Assembly (NCBI GenBank): GCA_035606355.1
Contig: DATNFO010000051.1
Coordinates: forward strand, 1 to 64,000
Direction of reading: 5' to 3'
From: Sulfopaludibacter sp035606355
GTDB lineage: Bacteria > Acidobacteriota > Terriglobia > Bryobacterales > Bryobacteraceae
Length of the DNA stretch: 64,000 nucleotides
This document shows positions 23,624 to 32,017 of the stretch, piece by piece (the stretch's first letter is position 1; the number at the start of each line of letters is the position of its first letter). A program made the position numbers and the translations under genes. Under the pieces are notes generated by a model. That model saw nothing but the letters and a program-made list of their open reading frames with translations. It searched no databases and was not told where the DNA came from.

Positions 23624-23652
23624 TAGGCGTCCCGGCAAGTAGACAGGTTACA
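23624..23652 (-). promoter_or_regulatory. Candidate ECF-type promoter of the sigma operon
   Basis: Reading on the minus strand: TGTAACC (23652-23646), a 16-nt spacer, then CGCCTA (23629-23624), about 50 nt before the sigma ATG. The AAC core at -35 and a CG-start -10 box are typical of ECF promoters. Autoregulation is inferred; the sequence does not prove it. Confidence 0.4.
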
Positions 23653-23791
23653 AAGCTTTAAAAGGAAACGCAAAACCGTCTTTCGGTCATTGTACGCACG
23701 AACATCCAAGAATCATTGTAGGGGGATTTCCCTCCCGTTGGCGCTTCACTTTAGGAATCAATGGCTTACATCGGCGTGGTAGCCTGAAATT

Positions 23792-25222
23792 ATGCAGTTC
23801 TCCGACTCCGTTTTCGCCGCACGCTTCCAGATCACACGAAGGGACCTGGAAAGTTACCTCGCCGAAGCCCTATCGCAGGGCGGCGATTATGCCGATCTTT
23901 ACTTCGAGTACTTGGCAACCAGCTCCATCAGTATCGACGAAGGAATTGTCAAAAGCGCGGCCCAGGGAGTGTCGATGGGAGTCGGCGTCCGGGTTATTGC
24001 CGGCGAGCGGACCGGCTACGCCTACTCGGATGACCTGTCCCCGGAGAAGATCCGCAAGGCCGCCAATGTGGCCGCCCATATCGCCTCCGGACCGTCCAAA
24101 ATCGATAAATTCGACCTCAACGAAGGGCGGCGGCACAACCTCTACCCGGTCGTCACCGCGCCCACGGAAACGGCATTTGCCGATCGCGTCGACCTGGTGA
24201 AGCGCGCAGATCGTGCGGCGCGAGCTTATGACAACCGCATTTTTCAGGCGCAGGCAGTATATGCCGACAACCTGCGGCAGGTGCTGGTGGCGACCAGCGA
24301 TGGCGTGCTCTCGGTAGACCGGCAGCCGCTGGCGCGCATGAGCGTCGCTGCGCTCGCGCGGGAACAGAACGGAGTTCCTCAGCGCGGACATGCCGGCGGA
24401 GGCGGACGGGTGGATCTGGACTTCTTCCTCAAGGAGAAGACGCCGGAACACTTCGCCAGGGAAGCAGCGCGCGAAGCGATTGCCATGCTGGACGCCGTGG
24501 ATGCGCCGGCGGGCGAAATGACCGTTGTGCTCGGTCCCGGCTGGCCGGGGATTCTGCTTCACGAAGCCGTCGGTCATGGCCTCGAGGCGGATTTCAACCG
24601 CAAGGGCGTCTCCGCCTTCAGCGGCCGCATCGGCCAGAAGGTCGCGAGCGAGTTGTGCACCGTGATCGACGATGGCACCATCGGCAACCGGCGCGGGTCG
24701 CTCAATGTGGACGACGAAGGGCAGCCCACGCAGCGCAATGTGCTGATCGAAAACGGCGTGCTGCGCGGTTATCTGCAGGACAAGCTTTCGAGCACCCTTC
24801 TGAAATCGAACTCCACGGGAAGCGGGCGCCGTGAAAGTTATGCCCATATCCCAATGCCGCGCATGACGAATACGTTCATGCTGGCCGGTGAGAGCGCTCC
24901 CGAGGACATCATTCGCTCGGTGCCGAAGGGGCTGTACTGTGTCAGCTTCGGCGGCGGACAGGTGGATATAACCAGCGGAAATTTTGTGTTCTCGGCATCG
25001 GAGAGCTATTTCATTGAGGACGGCAAACTGACGCGGCCGGTGAAGAATGCGACCCTGATCGGCAACGGTCCGGAAGCGTTGAAATACGTGAGCATGGTCG
25101 GGAACGATCTGAAACTCGACGAGGGCGTAGGCGTCTGCGGCAAGGAAGGGCAGAGCGTGCCCGTGGGCGTAGGGATCCCGACCATCAAGATCGATCGCAT
25201 GACCGTGGGAGGCACGGCTTGA
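23792..25222 (+). CDS. tldD: Metalloprotease TldD
   Basis: 476 residues, matching TldD in length and landmarks: 'SSISIDEGIVKSAAQGVSMGVGVRVI', the zinc/peptidase motif HExxxH in 'LLHEAVGHGLEADF' near residue 255, and 'RMTNTFMLAG' with 'YCVSFGGGQVDITSGNFVF'. TldD works with TldE (PmbA), encoded next, as a heterodimeric protease of unfolded peptides, known from microcin B17 maturation and CcdA turnover. The pmbA start overlaps the stop codon (TTGA), consistent with coupled synthesis of the two subunits. Confidence 0.95.
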   Translation: MQFSDSVFAARFQITRRDLESYLAEALSQGGDYADLYFEYLATSSISIDEGIVKSAAQGVSMGVGVRVIAGERTGYAYSDDLSPEKIRKAANVAAHIASGPSKIDKFDLNEGRRHNLYPVVTAPTETAFADRVDLVKRADRAARAYDNRIFQAQAVYADNLRQVLVATSDGVLSVDRQPLARMSVAALAREQNGVPQRGHAGGGGRVDLDFFLKEKTPEHFAREAAREAIAMLDAVDAPAGEMTVVLGPGWPGILLHEAVGHGLEADFNRKGVSAFSGRIGQKVASELCTVIDDGTIGNRRGSLNVDDEGQPTQRNVLIENGVLRGYLQDKLSSTLLKSNSTGSGRRESYAHIPMPRMTNTFMLAGESAPEDIIRSVPKGLYCVSFGGGQVDITSGNFVFSASESYFIEDGKLTRPVKNATLIGNGPEALKYVSMVGNDLKLDEGVGVCGKEGQSVPVGVGIPTIKIDRMTVGGTA

Positions 25223-26568
25223 ACGGAAATCTGCTGGAACTGGCGGCGGGCATTGTCAAACGCGCACAGGCCGCCGGTGCTACCGACGCGGAATGCACCA
25301 TCGCCGAGGGCGATGAATTCTCGGCAAACATTCGCATGCGCGAAGTGGAGAATCTGAAAGAGGCGGGGTCGCGCGGCGCGGGCTTGCGGATTTTGAAAGG
25401 CAAGCGGACGGGCTCGAGTTACACTAGCGATCTTTCCCCGGAAGGCATCGACCATTTGTTGAAATCGGCAATCGAGCTGGCGGATATCACGACAGACGAT
25501 CCGGACGCCGGGTTACCGAACGCTGCGGAACTCGGGTCCATCGGCGGCGATTTGCAGCTCTACTCAGCCGATATCGAAGGGCTCGACACCGCGCTGAAAA
25601 TCGATACGGCGCGCCGTGCGGAAGATGCGGCGCTTTCGGCCGATCCGCGGATTGCCAACAGCGAAGGCGCGAGCTTCGATACGCACGTCGGGCGGCACAT
25701 TTTCGCGAACTCTCGCGGGTTTGCGGGCGAGTACCGGTCCAGCTACTGCGGCTTCAGTTGTGTTCCGGTGGCCAGGGACGGCGAGTCGATGGAGCGCGAT
25801 TATTGGGAGAGCTCCTCGCGACGCTTCGACAAGCTGGAGTCGCCGGAATCGGTAGGGAGAAAAGCCGCGGCTCGCGCTCTGCGGAGGCTGAACGCGGTCA
25901 AGGTGGAGACGCAGCGCGTGCCCGTGGTTTTTGAGCCGCGCACGGCGCGGTCGCTGCTGGACAGCTTGTTCGAAGCGGTGCACGGCATGCTGATCTACCG
26001 CCACGAATCGTTTCTCGCCGGCAAGCTCGGAGAGAAGGTGGCGAGCGATCGGGTGACAATCGTCGACGACGCGACACTGCCCGGACTGTTCGGGAGCTCG
26101 CCCTTCGACGATGAAGGCGTACCGTCGCGGCGCACGGTGGTGATGGATCAGGGTGTGCTGAAGAGCTACCTGCTGAATACGTACGCGGCGAAGAAGCTGG
26201 GCCTGAAAACCACAGGCAACGCGTCGCGCGGGTTGAGCGGGAATGCGGGAATCGGCCACGGGAACTTCTACCTGGAGCCCGGCGTCCAAACGCCGGAGCA
26301 GATTATTGCAGCCATTCCGAACGGCTTCTACGTCACCGAGCTGATCGGGATGGGCGTCAACATTGTGACCGGCGACTATTCGCGCGGTGCGGCGGGTTTG
26401 TGGATTCGCAACGGCGAGTTGGCCTTCGCGGTTTCTGAAGTGACCATCGCGGCGAACTTGAAGGACATGCTGATGGGGATCGATGCGGTGGGCAATGACC
26501 TGGAGTTCCGCAGTTCCATCTCGGCCCCTACACTGATGATTGGAGAGATGACCGTTGGCGGAAAGTGA
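25219..26568 (+). CDS. pmbA: TldE/PmbA metalloprotease subunit
   Basis: 449 residues, the non-zinc-binding partner of TldD: 'EFSANIRMREVENLKEAGSRGAGLRIL', 'SYTSDLSPEGID' and 'LRPVVFEPRTARSLL'-like block in the middle, ending 'SAPTLMIGEMTVGGK'. The HExxxH motif of TldD is missing, as usual for TldE. The start is TTG 25219, overlapping the tldD stop, with GGGAGG 6 nt upstream. No ATG lies near, so the rare start is favoured. The end overlaps the next gene by 14 nt. Confidence 0.93.
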   Translation: MNGNLLELAAGIVKRAQAAGATDAECTIAEGDEFSANIRMREVENLKEAGSRGAGLRILKGKRTGSSYTSDLSPEGIDHLLKSAIELADITTDDPDAGLPNAAELGSIGGDLQLYSADIEGLDTALKIDTARRAEDAALSADPRIANSEGASFDTHVGRHIFANSRGFAGEYRSSYCGFSCVPVARDGESMERDYWESSSRRFDKLESPESVGRKAAARALRRLNAVKVETQRVPVVFEPRTARSLLDSLFEAVHGMLIYRHESFLAGKLGEKVASDRVTIVDDATLPGLFGSSPFDDEGVPSRRTVVMDQGVLKSYLLNTYAAKKLGLKTTGNASRGLSGNAGIGHGNFYLEPGVQTPEQIIAAIPNGFYVTELIGMGVNIVTGDYSRGAAGLWIRNGELAFAVSEVTIAANLKDMLMGIDAVGNDLEFRSSISAPTLMIGEMTVGGK

Positions 26569-27043
26569 GACGGTAGCCGAAAAGAAGCGCTTCAGCGTCC
26601 CGCCGATGGCGATCGTCATCGGGCTGGCGCTGATCGCCGGAATTGTGGGCGTTGTCTATCTCAACCGCGCGGCGCAAGCCCCACCGCCGCAACGGCCACC
26701 CCTAACCGGTGTCGCGAAGGAATACGTACGCAAAGGCTTCTTACCGATCAGCAATGTGGCCATGCAAGCGCATGAGAGCTATCTGCATCAGCAGGTAGTG
26801 GAAATCACCGGGAACATCGCGAACACGGGGAATCGCGTCATCCAGGTGGCCGAAATTTATTGCGTCTTTTACGATGCTTACGGCCAGGTGGTCCTGCGCA
26901 GGCCCGTGCCGATCGTGAGCCGGAAGATGGGCGGGCTCGCGCCGGGCGAGACCAAGCCATTCCGTCTACCCTTCGACGACATCCCCGAGGGTTGGAATCA
27001 GGCGCTCCCGCAGATCGTGATTGCGCAGATTCAGTTTCAGTAA
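26555..27043 (+). CDS. Membrane-anchored protein of unknown function (DUF2393/FxLYD-like)
   Basis: 162 residues: short cytoplasmic start, one transmembrane helix ('PMAIVIGLALIAGIVGVVYL'), a Pro-rich linker and a beta-rich extracytoplasmic domain ('VVEITGNIANTGNRVIQVAEIYCVFYDAYGQVV', 'GLAPGETKPFRLPFDDIPEGW') of the kind found in DUF2393/FxLYD proteins. It overlaps the pmbA end and probably starts at TTG 26555, since no ATG exists before the membrane helix. Co-translation with TldD/TldE does not prove a common role. Confidence 0.75.
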   Translation: MAESETVAEKKRFSVPPMAIVIGLALIAGIVGVVYLNRAAQAPPPQRPPLTGVAKEYVRKGFLPISNVAMQAHESYLHQQVVEITGNIANTGNRVIQVAEIYCVFYDAYGQVVLRRPVPIVSRKMGGLAPGETKPFRLPFDDIPEGWNQALPQIVIAQIQFQ

Positions 27044-27087
27044 CGGCCCGGCCTCCTAGCCGCTGCAAATCCGCGGGAGGCGCGGCC

Positions 27088-27891
27088 CTACCGTTTCCGG
27101 CGGAAGAGTCCAACGGCGATCAACGCGCCGCCGAAAAGTGCCAGCGTGCCGGGCTCCGGAGTCTCCTCAAACGAGATGATCGGGTTTTCGCCCGTGAAGC
27201 CTGTATTGCGGAAAGTGCCCAGACCACCGGCGCCCGCATCCGCATATTCGGCCGACCAGGTGGTATTCCTATACTCGTTATCGGGCTGCGGGTTCGACCC
27301 TACCGAAGGCGGATCGGACGTAACGCCGAAGTTCAAGCTGTCGTATGGTCCGGCGACTCCGGTCGGATGGTATCCGTAGTCCGTAGTGTCCAGGGCCAGT
27401 CCGTAGATGAACTCGCCGGGCACTGTTATACCGGTCAGGTCGAAGCTTACCGTAAACGCGATGCCGTGATAGCAAGCCGTGCCGGAGCGCCATGAGTCAT
27501 CGGGGCACGTAGCGGTCATTTCAGGGCGAAATGGCGCAAATGCATTGGTGGTGACGCTTGCGATCAGGGAGCCTACCGCGTCCATCGCCGCCACCTGGTA
27601 GAGATTCAGCGTCAACGGGACGTAATATCCGGGCGCGCCATTCACGGTCGTCCCGACTCCCACCCAGTTCGATTGCTTGGCCCAATCGCTCATGAGAACG
27701 GTGGCGTCAATGAGATGATGCGGTCCACTTCCAGTGGAAGCGCCGATGAGGGCGCCCAGTTCGCTGGTGCTGGTAGCTTCAAAAGCTTCCGACGGCACAT
27801 TCGGCGGGATGGCGCCCGGGAGCGTGCTGTACAGGATGTTGTCGGCGGCGCCGACAAACGGCAGTAGACAAAGAAGAAGCGCGTATTTCAC
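27088..27891 (-). CDS. Secreted PEP-CTERM protein
   Basis: 267 residues with a signal peptide ('MKYALLLCLLPFVGAA') and a C-terminal PEP-CTERM sorting signal: 'TPEPGTLALFGGALIAVGLFRRKR', that is PEP motif, hydrophobic helix and basic tail. Such proteins are processed by an exosortase and held in or released through the outer envelope or exopolysaccharide. The middle is beta-rich without a known domain and contains two Cys that may form a disulfide. No exosortase gene is in the window. It is divergent from the VWA gene across a repeat-filled gap. Confidence 0.88.
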   Translation of the reverse strand: MKYALLLCLLPFVGAADNILYSTLPGAIPPNVPSEAFEATSTSELGALIGASTGSGPHHLIDATVLMSDWAKQSNWVGVGTTVNGAPGYYVPLTLNLYQVAAMDAVGSLIASVTTNAFAPFRPEMTATCPDDSWRSGTACYHGIAFTVSFDLTGITVPGEFIYGLALDTTDYGYHPTGVAGPYDSLNFGVTSDPPSVGSNPQPDNEYRNTTWSAEYADAGAGGLGTFRNTGFTGENPIISFEETPEPGTLALFGGALIAVGLFRRKR

Positions 27892-28010
27892 CGATATCCT
27901 CCGGAAACAGGTGCGTTCGTAGATATTACGTATAACAAGGTATTATTGTCTTAAATACAGAAATCACGCCGCAAGGAGGATACGTACCAGTACGGACTAG
28001 GCTGATAGTC

Positions 28011-28366
28011 TGCACCTTTTACCGCTCCCTTACTTACGGTACGGCTCCGTAAGTGGTTGATGCTGCTAACGGAGCCGCGAGCGTGAGGGCTGTGAAAAAA
28101 TCCGGCTGTGATTCTCGTCGCACCGCGTTCGCCTTTCGATGCACCTTTTACCGCTTCCGACGGTCGCGGCTCGGTTAGCAGCATCAACTACATACGGAGC
28201 CGTGACCGTGAGGGAGCGGTAAATGGTGCCGGGGATCGGAGTGCGTTTGAATGCGAGAAAAAGCAATTCGATATTTTTCACAAGCCCGTGAGGGAGCGGT
28301 AAAAGGTGCATCGAAAGCCGGATGCAGTGCGACGAGAACGACAGCCCGGATTCTTTCACAATTCCG
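28011..28366. repeat. Mosaic dispersed repeat, copy 2
   Basis: Repeat modules in both orientations: a reverse-oriented unit (TGCACCTTTTACCGCTTC, T/A-rich AAAAAATCC), two copies of the central palindrome (ACGGCTCCGTA-like around 28041 and 28165-28205), then forward units, one of a second kind (GGTGCCGGGGATCGGAGTGC followed by AGCAATTCGATATTTTTCAC) and one of the first kind. It occupies most of the 514-bp gap between the divergent PEP-CTERM and VWA genes; the remainder (27892-28010 and 28367-28405) holds nothing recognisable apart from GGAGGAT at 27976-27982. Confidence 0.8.
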
Positions 28367-28405
28367 TAAAGGCTTTCCGGCCACTCGCGTGCTAAAGACT
28401 CTACG

Positions 28406-29299
28406 ATGCGCCTGGGAGCTGTGTCTTTTTTTCTCGCCGCCCTCTGCAGCGCTCAAACCACGCCCGATAAGCCGCCCGAGACGACGTTTCGCGTAGGCAC
28501 GGACTTGGTTCTGCTGAACGTTTCGGTATTCGATGCGGCCGGCAAAATCCTCAAAGGACTGCCTCAAAGCGCATTTACCGTTTACGAGAACAACGTCAAG
28601 CAGGACATCACCGTGTTTCGCCAGGAGGACGTCCCGGTTTCCCTTGGACTCTTGATCGACAACAGCGCAAGCATGGCAAACAAGAAGGATCGCGTGGTGT
28701 CCGCGTCCATCGCCATGGTGAAGGCGTCGAATCCGGATGATGAAGTATTCGTCATAAAATTCAGCGAAAACGCCGATGTGGTGCAGGACTTCACCAACGA
28801 CATCGCCACTCTCGAAAAGACGCTGAACACCAGCAAGACGCAGGGCGAGACTGCCATGCGCGACGCCGTGCTGCTCGCCATCGATCACCTCCGCGCCAAA
28901 GCAAAACGCGACAAACGCGTTTTGGTGATTATCACCGATGGTGAGGACAACAGCAGCGTCTCCACGCAGCAGCGCGTTGTGGAAGCGGCTCATCAGAGCA
29001 ACGTGATCGTATATGCGATCGCGCTGCTCGGCGAGGAACAGCCGGCCTCCGCCGCCCGTGCGCGGTCGCAACTCGATGCGCTGACGGTCGCGACGGGAGG
29101 ACGCTCCTGGTACCCGGCGAACGTGGGCGACATCGCCGGAATCACGCCGGAAATCGCACACGAAATTCGCAACCAATACGTTCTCGGCTATACGCCGGCG
29201 GATCTGACGAAAGACGGCAAATTCCGCACAATCCGGGTGGAAGTGAACGTGCCCGGTGCAACCGTAAGAACCCGGTCAGGCTATTATGCGCGCCCTTAA
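28406..29299 (+). CDS. Secreted VWA-domain protein (acidobacterial VWFA-related type)
   Basis: 297 residues with a signal peptide ending near 'AALCSAQ'. The segment 'FRVGTDLVLLNVSVFDAAGKILKGL' followed by 'FTVYENNVKQDITVF' is the N-terminal signature of these proteins. The VWA domain has a MIDAS motif in 'GLLIDNSASMANK' and 'VLVIITDGEDNSS'. The last part ('QYVLGYTPADLTKDGKFRTIRVEV') is the typical C-terminus. Function of the group is unknown; a metal-dependent adhesion or scaffold role is inferred. No clear ribosome-binding site precedes the ATG. Confidence 0.9.
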   Translation: MRLGAVSFFLAALCSAQTTPDKPPETTFRVGTDLVLLNVSVFDAAGKILKGLPQSAFTVYENNVKQDITVFRQEDVPVSLGLLIDNSASMANKKDRVVSASIAMVKASNPDDEVFVIKFSENADVVQDFTNDIATLEKTLNTSKTQGETAMRDAVLLAIDHLRAKAKRDKRVLVIITDGEDNSSVSTQQRVVEAAHQSNVIVYAIALLGEEQPASAARARSQLDALTVATGGRSWYPANVGDIAGITPEIAHEIRNQYVLGYTPADLTKDGKFRTIRVEVNVPGATVRTRSGYYARP

Positions 29300-29329
29300 T
29301 GCAAGCAAATTTGGAGAGGAGTCAATAGC

Positions 29330-29839
29330 ATGAAAGCACAGTTATTTGTAATTACGATGGCGGTCACCGCCGGCATGGCGATCGCGCAAACGACGCCCGC
29401 GCAGACGCCACCCACGCAAACGACACCTACGCAAACGACGCCCGCCGCCCCGCAGACGGAAACCGCCCAGCCCACCCAGATGAAAACCAGCTCGTTCCGG
29501 GGTGTGCTCGTGGATCTTTCGTGCGGCCCTGCCGCTACCACGTCCGCGTCCACGGCCAGCGCTGCGTCGGCCAACGCTACACCGGCCGATAATTCGGCGA
29601 ATCGTTCAACCACGGACTCCGCTGCGAGCTGTCCCGTCACCGCGAATAGCAGTCAGATCGGCATGAAGCTCGATGACGGACGCACGGTGCGCTTCGATCT
29701 CGTCGGACAGCAGCGCGCGCAGGATGCGCTGAAAAACGAGAAGCACTGGAGCAAGGATCTGGCGGCAGGCAAGCCGATCCACGCGAAAGTGATCGGAGTC
29801 ATGAGCGGCGAGAAGTTGATCGTGTCATCGATTCATTGA
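29330..29839 (+). CDS. Secreted low-complexity protein of unknown function
   Basis: 169 residues: signal peptide ('LFVITMAVTAGMAIAQ'), a Thr/Pro/Gln repeat tract (TPPTQTTPTQTTP), an Ala/Ser/Thr-rich region with two Cys (around 'LSCGPAAT' and 'ASCPVTA') and a small C-terminal beta-like domain ('IGMKLDDGRTVRFDLVGQQRA', 'KPIHAKVIGVMSGEKLIVSSIH'). AGGAG lies about 11 nt before the ATG. The C-terminal part resembles small secreted acidobacterial domains that I cannot name. It follows the VWA gene by 30 nt and may be co-transcribed. Confidence 0.75.
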   Translation: MKAQLFVITMAVTAGMAIAQTTPAQTPPTQTTPTQTTPAAPQTETAQPTQMKTSSFRGVLVDLSCGPAATTSASTASAASANATPADNSANRSTTDSAASCPVTANSSQIGMKLDDGRTVRFDLVGQQRAQDALKNEKHWSKDLAAGKPIHAKVIGVMSGEKLIVSSIH

Positions 29840-29880
29840 GACCGATACTGAGCGGAACTCGCCTGGCCGCGCAAGCGCCG

Positions 29881-30630
29881 TCACGTGTTTACTTCGAGTA
29901 GCGCCCAGTTGCCTTTTTCGTGGACCTGGGCCGGGGGCAGCGCCTCCCTCACCCGGTCCACTTCGTGCAGCTCGAAGCCGCTCGCCAGCAGCACACCATT
30001 CGCGCGCAAGACCCGCAGCAGATCCGGCGCGAGCGCAATAATCGCCTCGGGGCTGATGTTGGCGACCACGATATCGGCAACCCCGGAAGCTACGGCGCTC
30101 ACGGATCCCACAAATCCGTTGCCCGCAATTTCGACCGCGACGGGATCGACGTCGCACGCATAAACCGGCGAAGCGCCGAGCAGCGCCGCCGCATGCGAAA
30201 GAATGCCCGAGCCCGTGCCGACGTCGAGCACCGCCGTCCCCGGGCGTACCTGCCGCTCCAGAGCTTCGATGCACAGCCTGGTAGTTTCGTGGACGCCTGT
30301 TCCAAACGCCATCCCGGGATTCACCACGACGCGGAACCTGCCGGCAGGCGCTGCATCGTCTCGCCACTCGGGAACCAGGAAGAAGCGCTCGCCCACCTCC
30401 ATGGGCTGCAGCAGGTCGCGCGCGGATTGTACCCAATCCCGGTCTTCCTCCTCCCGCATTCGGGAGCCGGGATACATGCCCTGGAGCGCGGGCCGCCGCG
30501 CGGGATCGTCGAAGAACGCGCGCACACGCGTTTCACTGAGCTCGGCGATGCCTGCCGACCCCTGTTCCCACAGTTCGGCGATGAGGACGTCGCGCTCTTC
30601 GGGCGTGCAGTCTATTTCGAGAGAGTACAT
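29881..30630 (-). CDS. prmA: Ribosomal protein L11 methyltransferase
   Basis: 249 residues. The SAM-binding core 'VLDVGTGSGILSHAAALLGA' is preceded by the PrmA signature 'VVVNPGMAFGTGVHETTRLC', and the substrate-side motif is 'DIVVANISPEAIIALAP'. The N-terminal L11-binding domain ('YSLEIDCTPEERDVLIAELWEQG') is present but short. PrmA trimethylates ribosomal protein L11. The gene begins 1 nt after the maf stop codon, so the two form an operon. Confidence 0.92.
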   Translation of the reverse strand: MYSLEIDCTPEERDVLIAELWEQGSAGIAELSETRVRAFFDDPARRPALQGMYPGSRMREEEDRDWVQSARDLLQPMEVGERFFLVPEWRDDAAPAGRFRVVVNPGMAFGTGVHETTRLCIEALERQVRPGTAVLDVGTGSGILSHAAALLGASPVYACDVDPVAVEIAGNGFVGSVSAVASGVADIVVANISPEAIIALAPDLLRVLRANGVLLASGFELHEVDRVREALPPAQVHEKGNWALLEVNT

Positions 30631-30631
30631 G

Positions 30632-31174
30632 TTATTTCAAGTGGCGATAAACCAGCGCGACCGGCAGCCCCACCACGTTGAAGTAGCAGCCATCGATCTT
30701 CTCTATAAATTTCGAAGCCAGTCCCTGGATCGCGTACGCCCCGGCTTTGTCCATGGGCTCGCCAGAATCGACGTAGTCCTCGATCTCCCGGTCGGTCATC
30801 GGCACGAACCAGACTTGCGTCACCGCCCAATCGGTAACTACGTCGATGCCGCGCTTGACGCAAACACCGGTGAGGACCTCATGCCGCCGCCCGCTGAGCA
30901 AGTGCAGCATGCGGCGCGCGTCCTCCGCATCCGCAGGCTTTCCGAGCATTTCGCCGCCCACCACGACGGTGGTGTCCGCGCCGAGGACGGCGTCTTCCGG
31001 AGGCGCTGAAATCGCGAGCGCCTTCATCTCGGCCAGACGCTGCACGTACTTCTCGGGCGCCTCGCCATGCAGGGGCGTCTCATCCACGGCGGCCGCCTGA
31101 ACGCGAAAGGGAATGCCGGCCTGTCTGAGAATTTCAGCCCTGCGCGGAGATTGCGAAGCGAGCACCAGCACCAT
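30632..31174 (-). CDS. maf: Maf-family nucleoside triphosphate pyrophosphatase
   Basis: 180 residues with the family start 'LVLASQSPRRAEILRQAGIPF', 'DETPLHGEAPEKYVQRLAEMKA', the catalytic 'VLGADTTVVVGGEMLGKP' and 'GEPMDKAGAYAIQGLASKFIEKIDG'. Maf proteins hydrolyse dTTP/UTP or modified nucleotides, releasing pyrophosphate, in the cytosol. Placed directly before prmA. Divergent from the PPK2 gene with only 22 nt between the start codons, so the two promoters must overlap with the coding regions. Confidence 0.93.
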   Translation of the reverse strand: MVLVLASQSPRRAEILRQAGIPFRVQAAAVDETPLHGEAPEKYVQRLAEMKALAISAPPEDAVLGADTTVVVGGEMLGKPADAEDARRMLHLLSGRRHEVLTGVCVKRGIDVVTDWAVTQVWFVPMTDREIEDYVDSGEPMDKAGAYAIQGLASKFIEKIDGCYFNVVGLPVALVYRHLK

Positions 31175-31196
31175 ACCAGTGTAGAATGATGCCGGA

Positions 31197-32006
31197 ATGG
31201 CAAATCTGTCGAAGGCGCTTCAGGTATCTCCCGGCACACATTTCAAAATTGCGGATGTGGACCCGGAAGAGACCCACGGATATAAGAAAAACGATGCGGC
31301 GGACCTTTTGCAGAAAAATCTGAAGGATCTCGCCGTACAGCAGTATCTGCTCTATGCCGAGCAGCACCGGGCGTTGCTCGTGGTGCTGCAAGGCATTGAT
31401 GCCGCGGGCAAAGACGGCACCATCAAGCACGTCATGACGGGCATGAATCCGCAGGGCGTGCATGTGACGCCGTTCAAAGTGCCGGAGGGTCCGGAGAGGC
31501 GTCACGATTATCTCTGGCGCGTGCATAATGCGGTGCCGGAATACGGCATGATCGGCATCTTCAACAGGTCGCATTACGAGGATGTGCTGATCGCGCGCGT
31601 GCATGACCTGGTCCCCAAAGCGGAATGGAGCAAGCGGTATCAGCAGATCAATGACTTTGAACGGATGCTGAGCGAAAACCGCGTTCGGATTGTGAAATTC
31701 ATGCTCTACATCAGCAAAGAGGAACAGGCCAAACGCTTTCAGGCCCGGCTGGACGATAAAACCAAGGAGTGGAAATTCTCGCAAGCCGACCTGAAGGAGC
31801 GCGAGTACTGGGACCAATACATCGCGGCTTATGAGGAAGCGCTGCGCCGCTGCAGCACGGCGGATGCGCCATGGTACGTGATTCCGTCGAATAAGAAGTG
31901 GTTCCGCAACCTGGCGGTTTCAGAGATCGTGCTGCGGACGCTGGAAAGCATGAAGCTGAAGTACCCCAAGCCCGCGGAGGACCTGTCGCAGATTCGTTTC
32001 GAGTAG
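31197..32006 (+). CDS. Polyphosphate kinase 2 family protein
   Basis: 269 residues, single PPK2 domain: Walker A 'VLQGIDAAGKDGTIKHV', Walker B-like 'GIFNRSHYEDVLIARVHDLV', and the lid region 'EQAKRFQARLDDKTKEWKFSQADLKEREYWDQY'. Such enzymes transfer phosphate from polyphosphate to AMP, ADP or GDP; the length and single domain fit class I or III, but the nucleotide preference cannot be read from the sequence. A TAGAAT box ends 9 nt before the ATG, giving a very short leader. It is 11 nt upstream of a thioredoxin-like gene. Confidence 0.93.
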   Translation: MANLSKALQVSPGTHFKIADVDPEETHGYKKNDAADLLQKNLKDLAVQQYLLYAEQHRALLVVLQGIDAAGKDGTIKHVMTGMNPQGVHVTPFKVPEGPERRHDYLWRVHNAVPEYGMIGIFNRSHYEDVLIARVHDLVPKAEWSKRYQQINDFERMLSENRVRIVKFMLYISKEEQAKRFQARLDDKTKEWKFSQADLKEREYWDQYIAAYEEALRRCSTADAPWYVIPSNKKWFRNLAVSEIVLRTLESMKLKYPKPAEDLSQIRFE

Positions 32007-32017
32007 CAGGAGGTGTT

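Noticed and set aside
28011..28366. Repeated units resembling a CRISPR-like array
   Set aside because: Units are mosaic, in both orientations and without regular unique spacers; no cas genes are nearby.
29380..29450. Tandem CGCAAACGAC-like repeats
   Set aside because: They encode the TPPTQTT low-complexity tract of a secreted protein and need no separate explanation.
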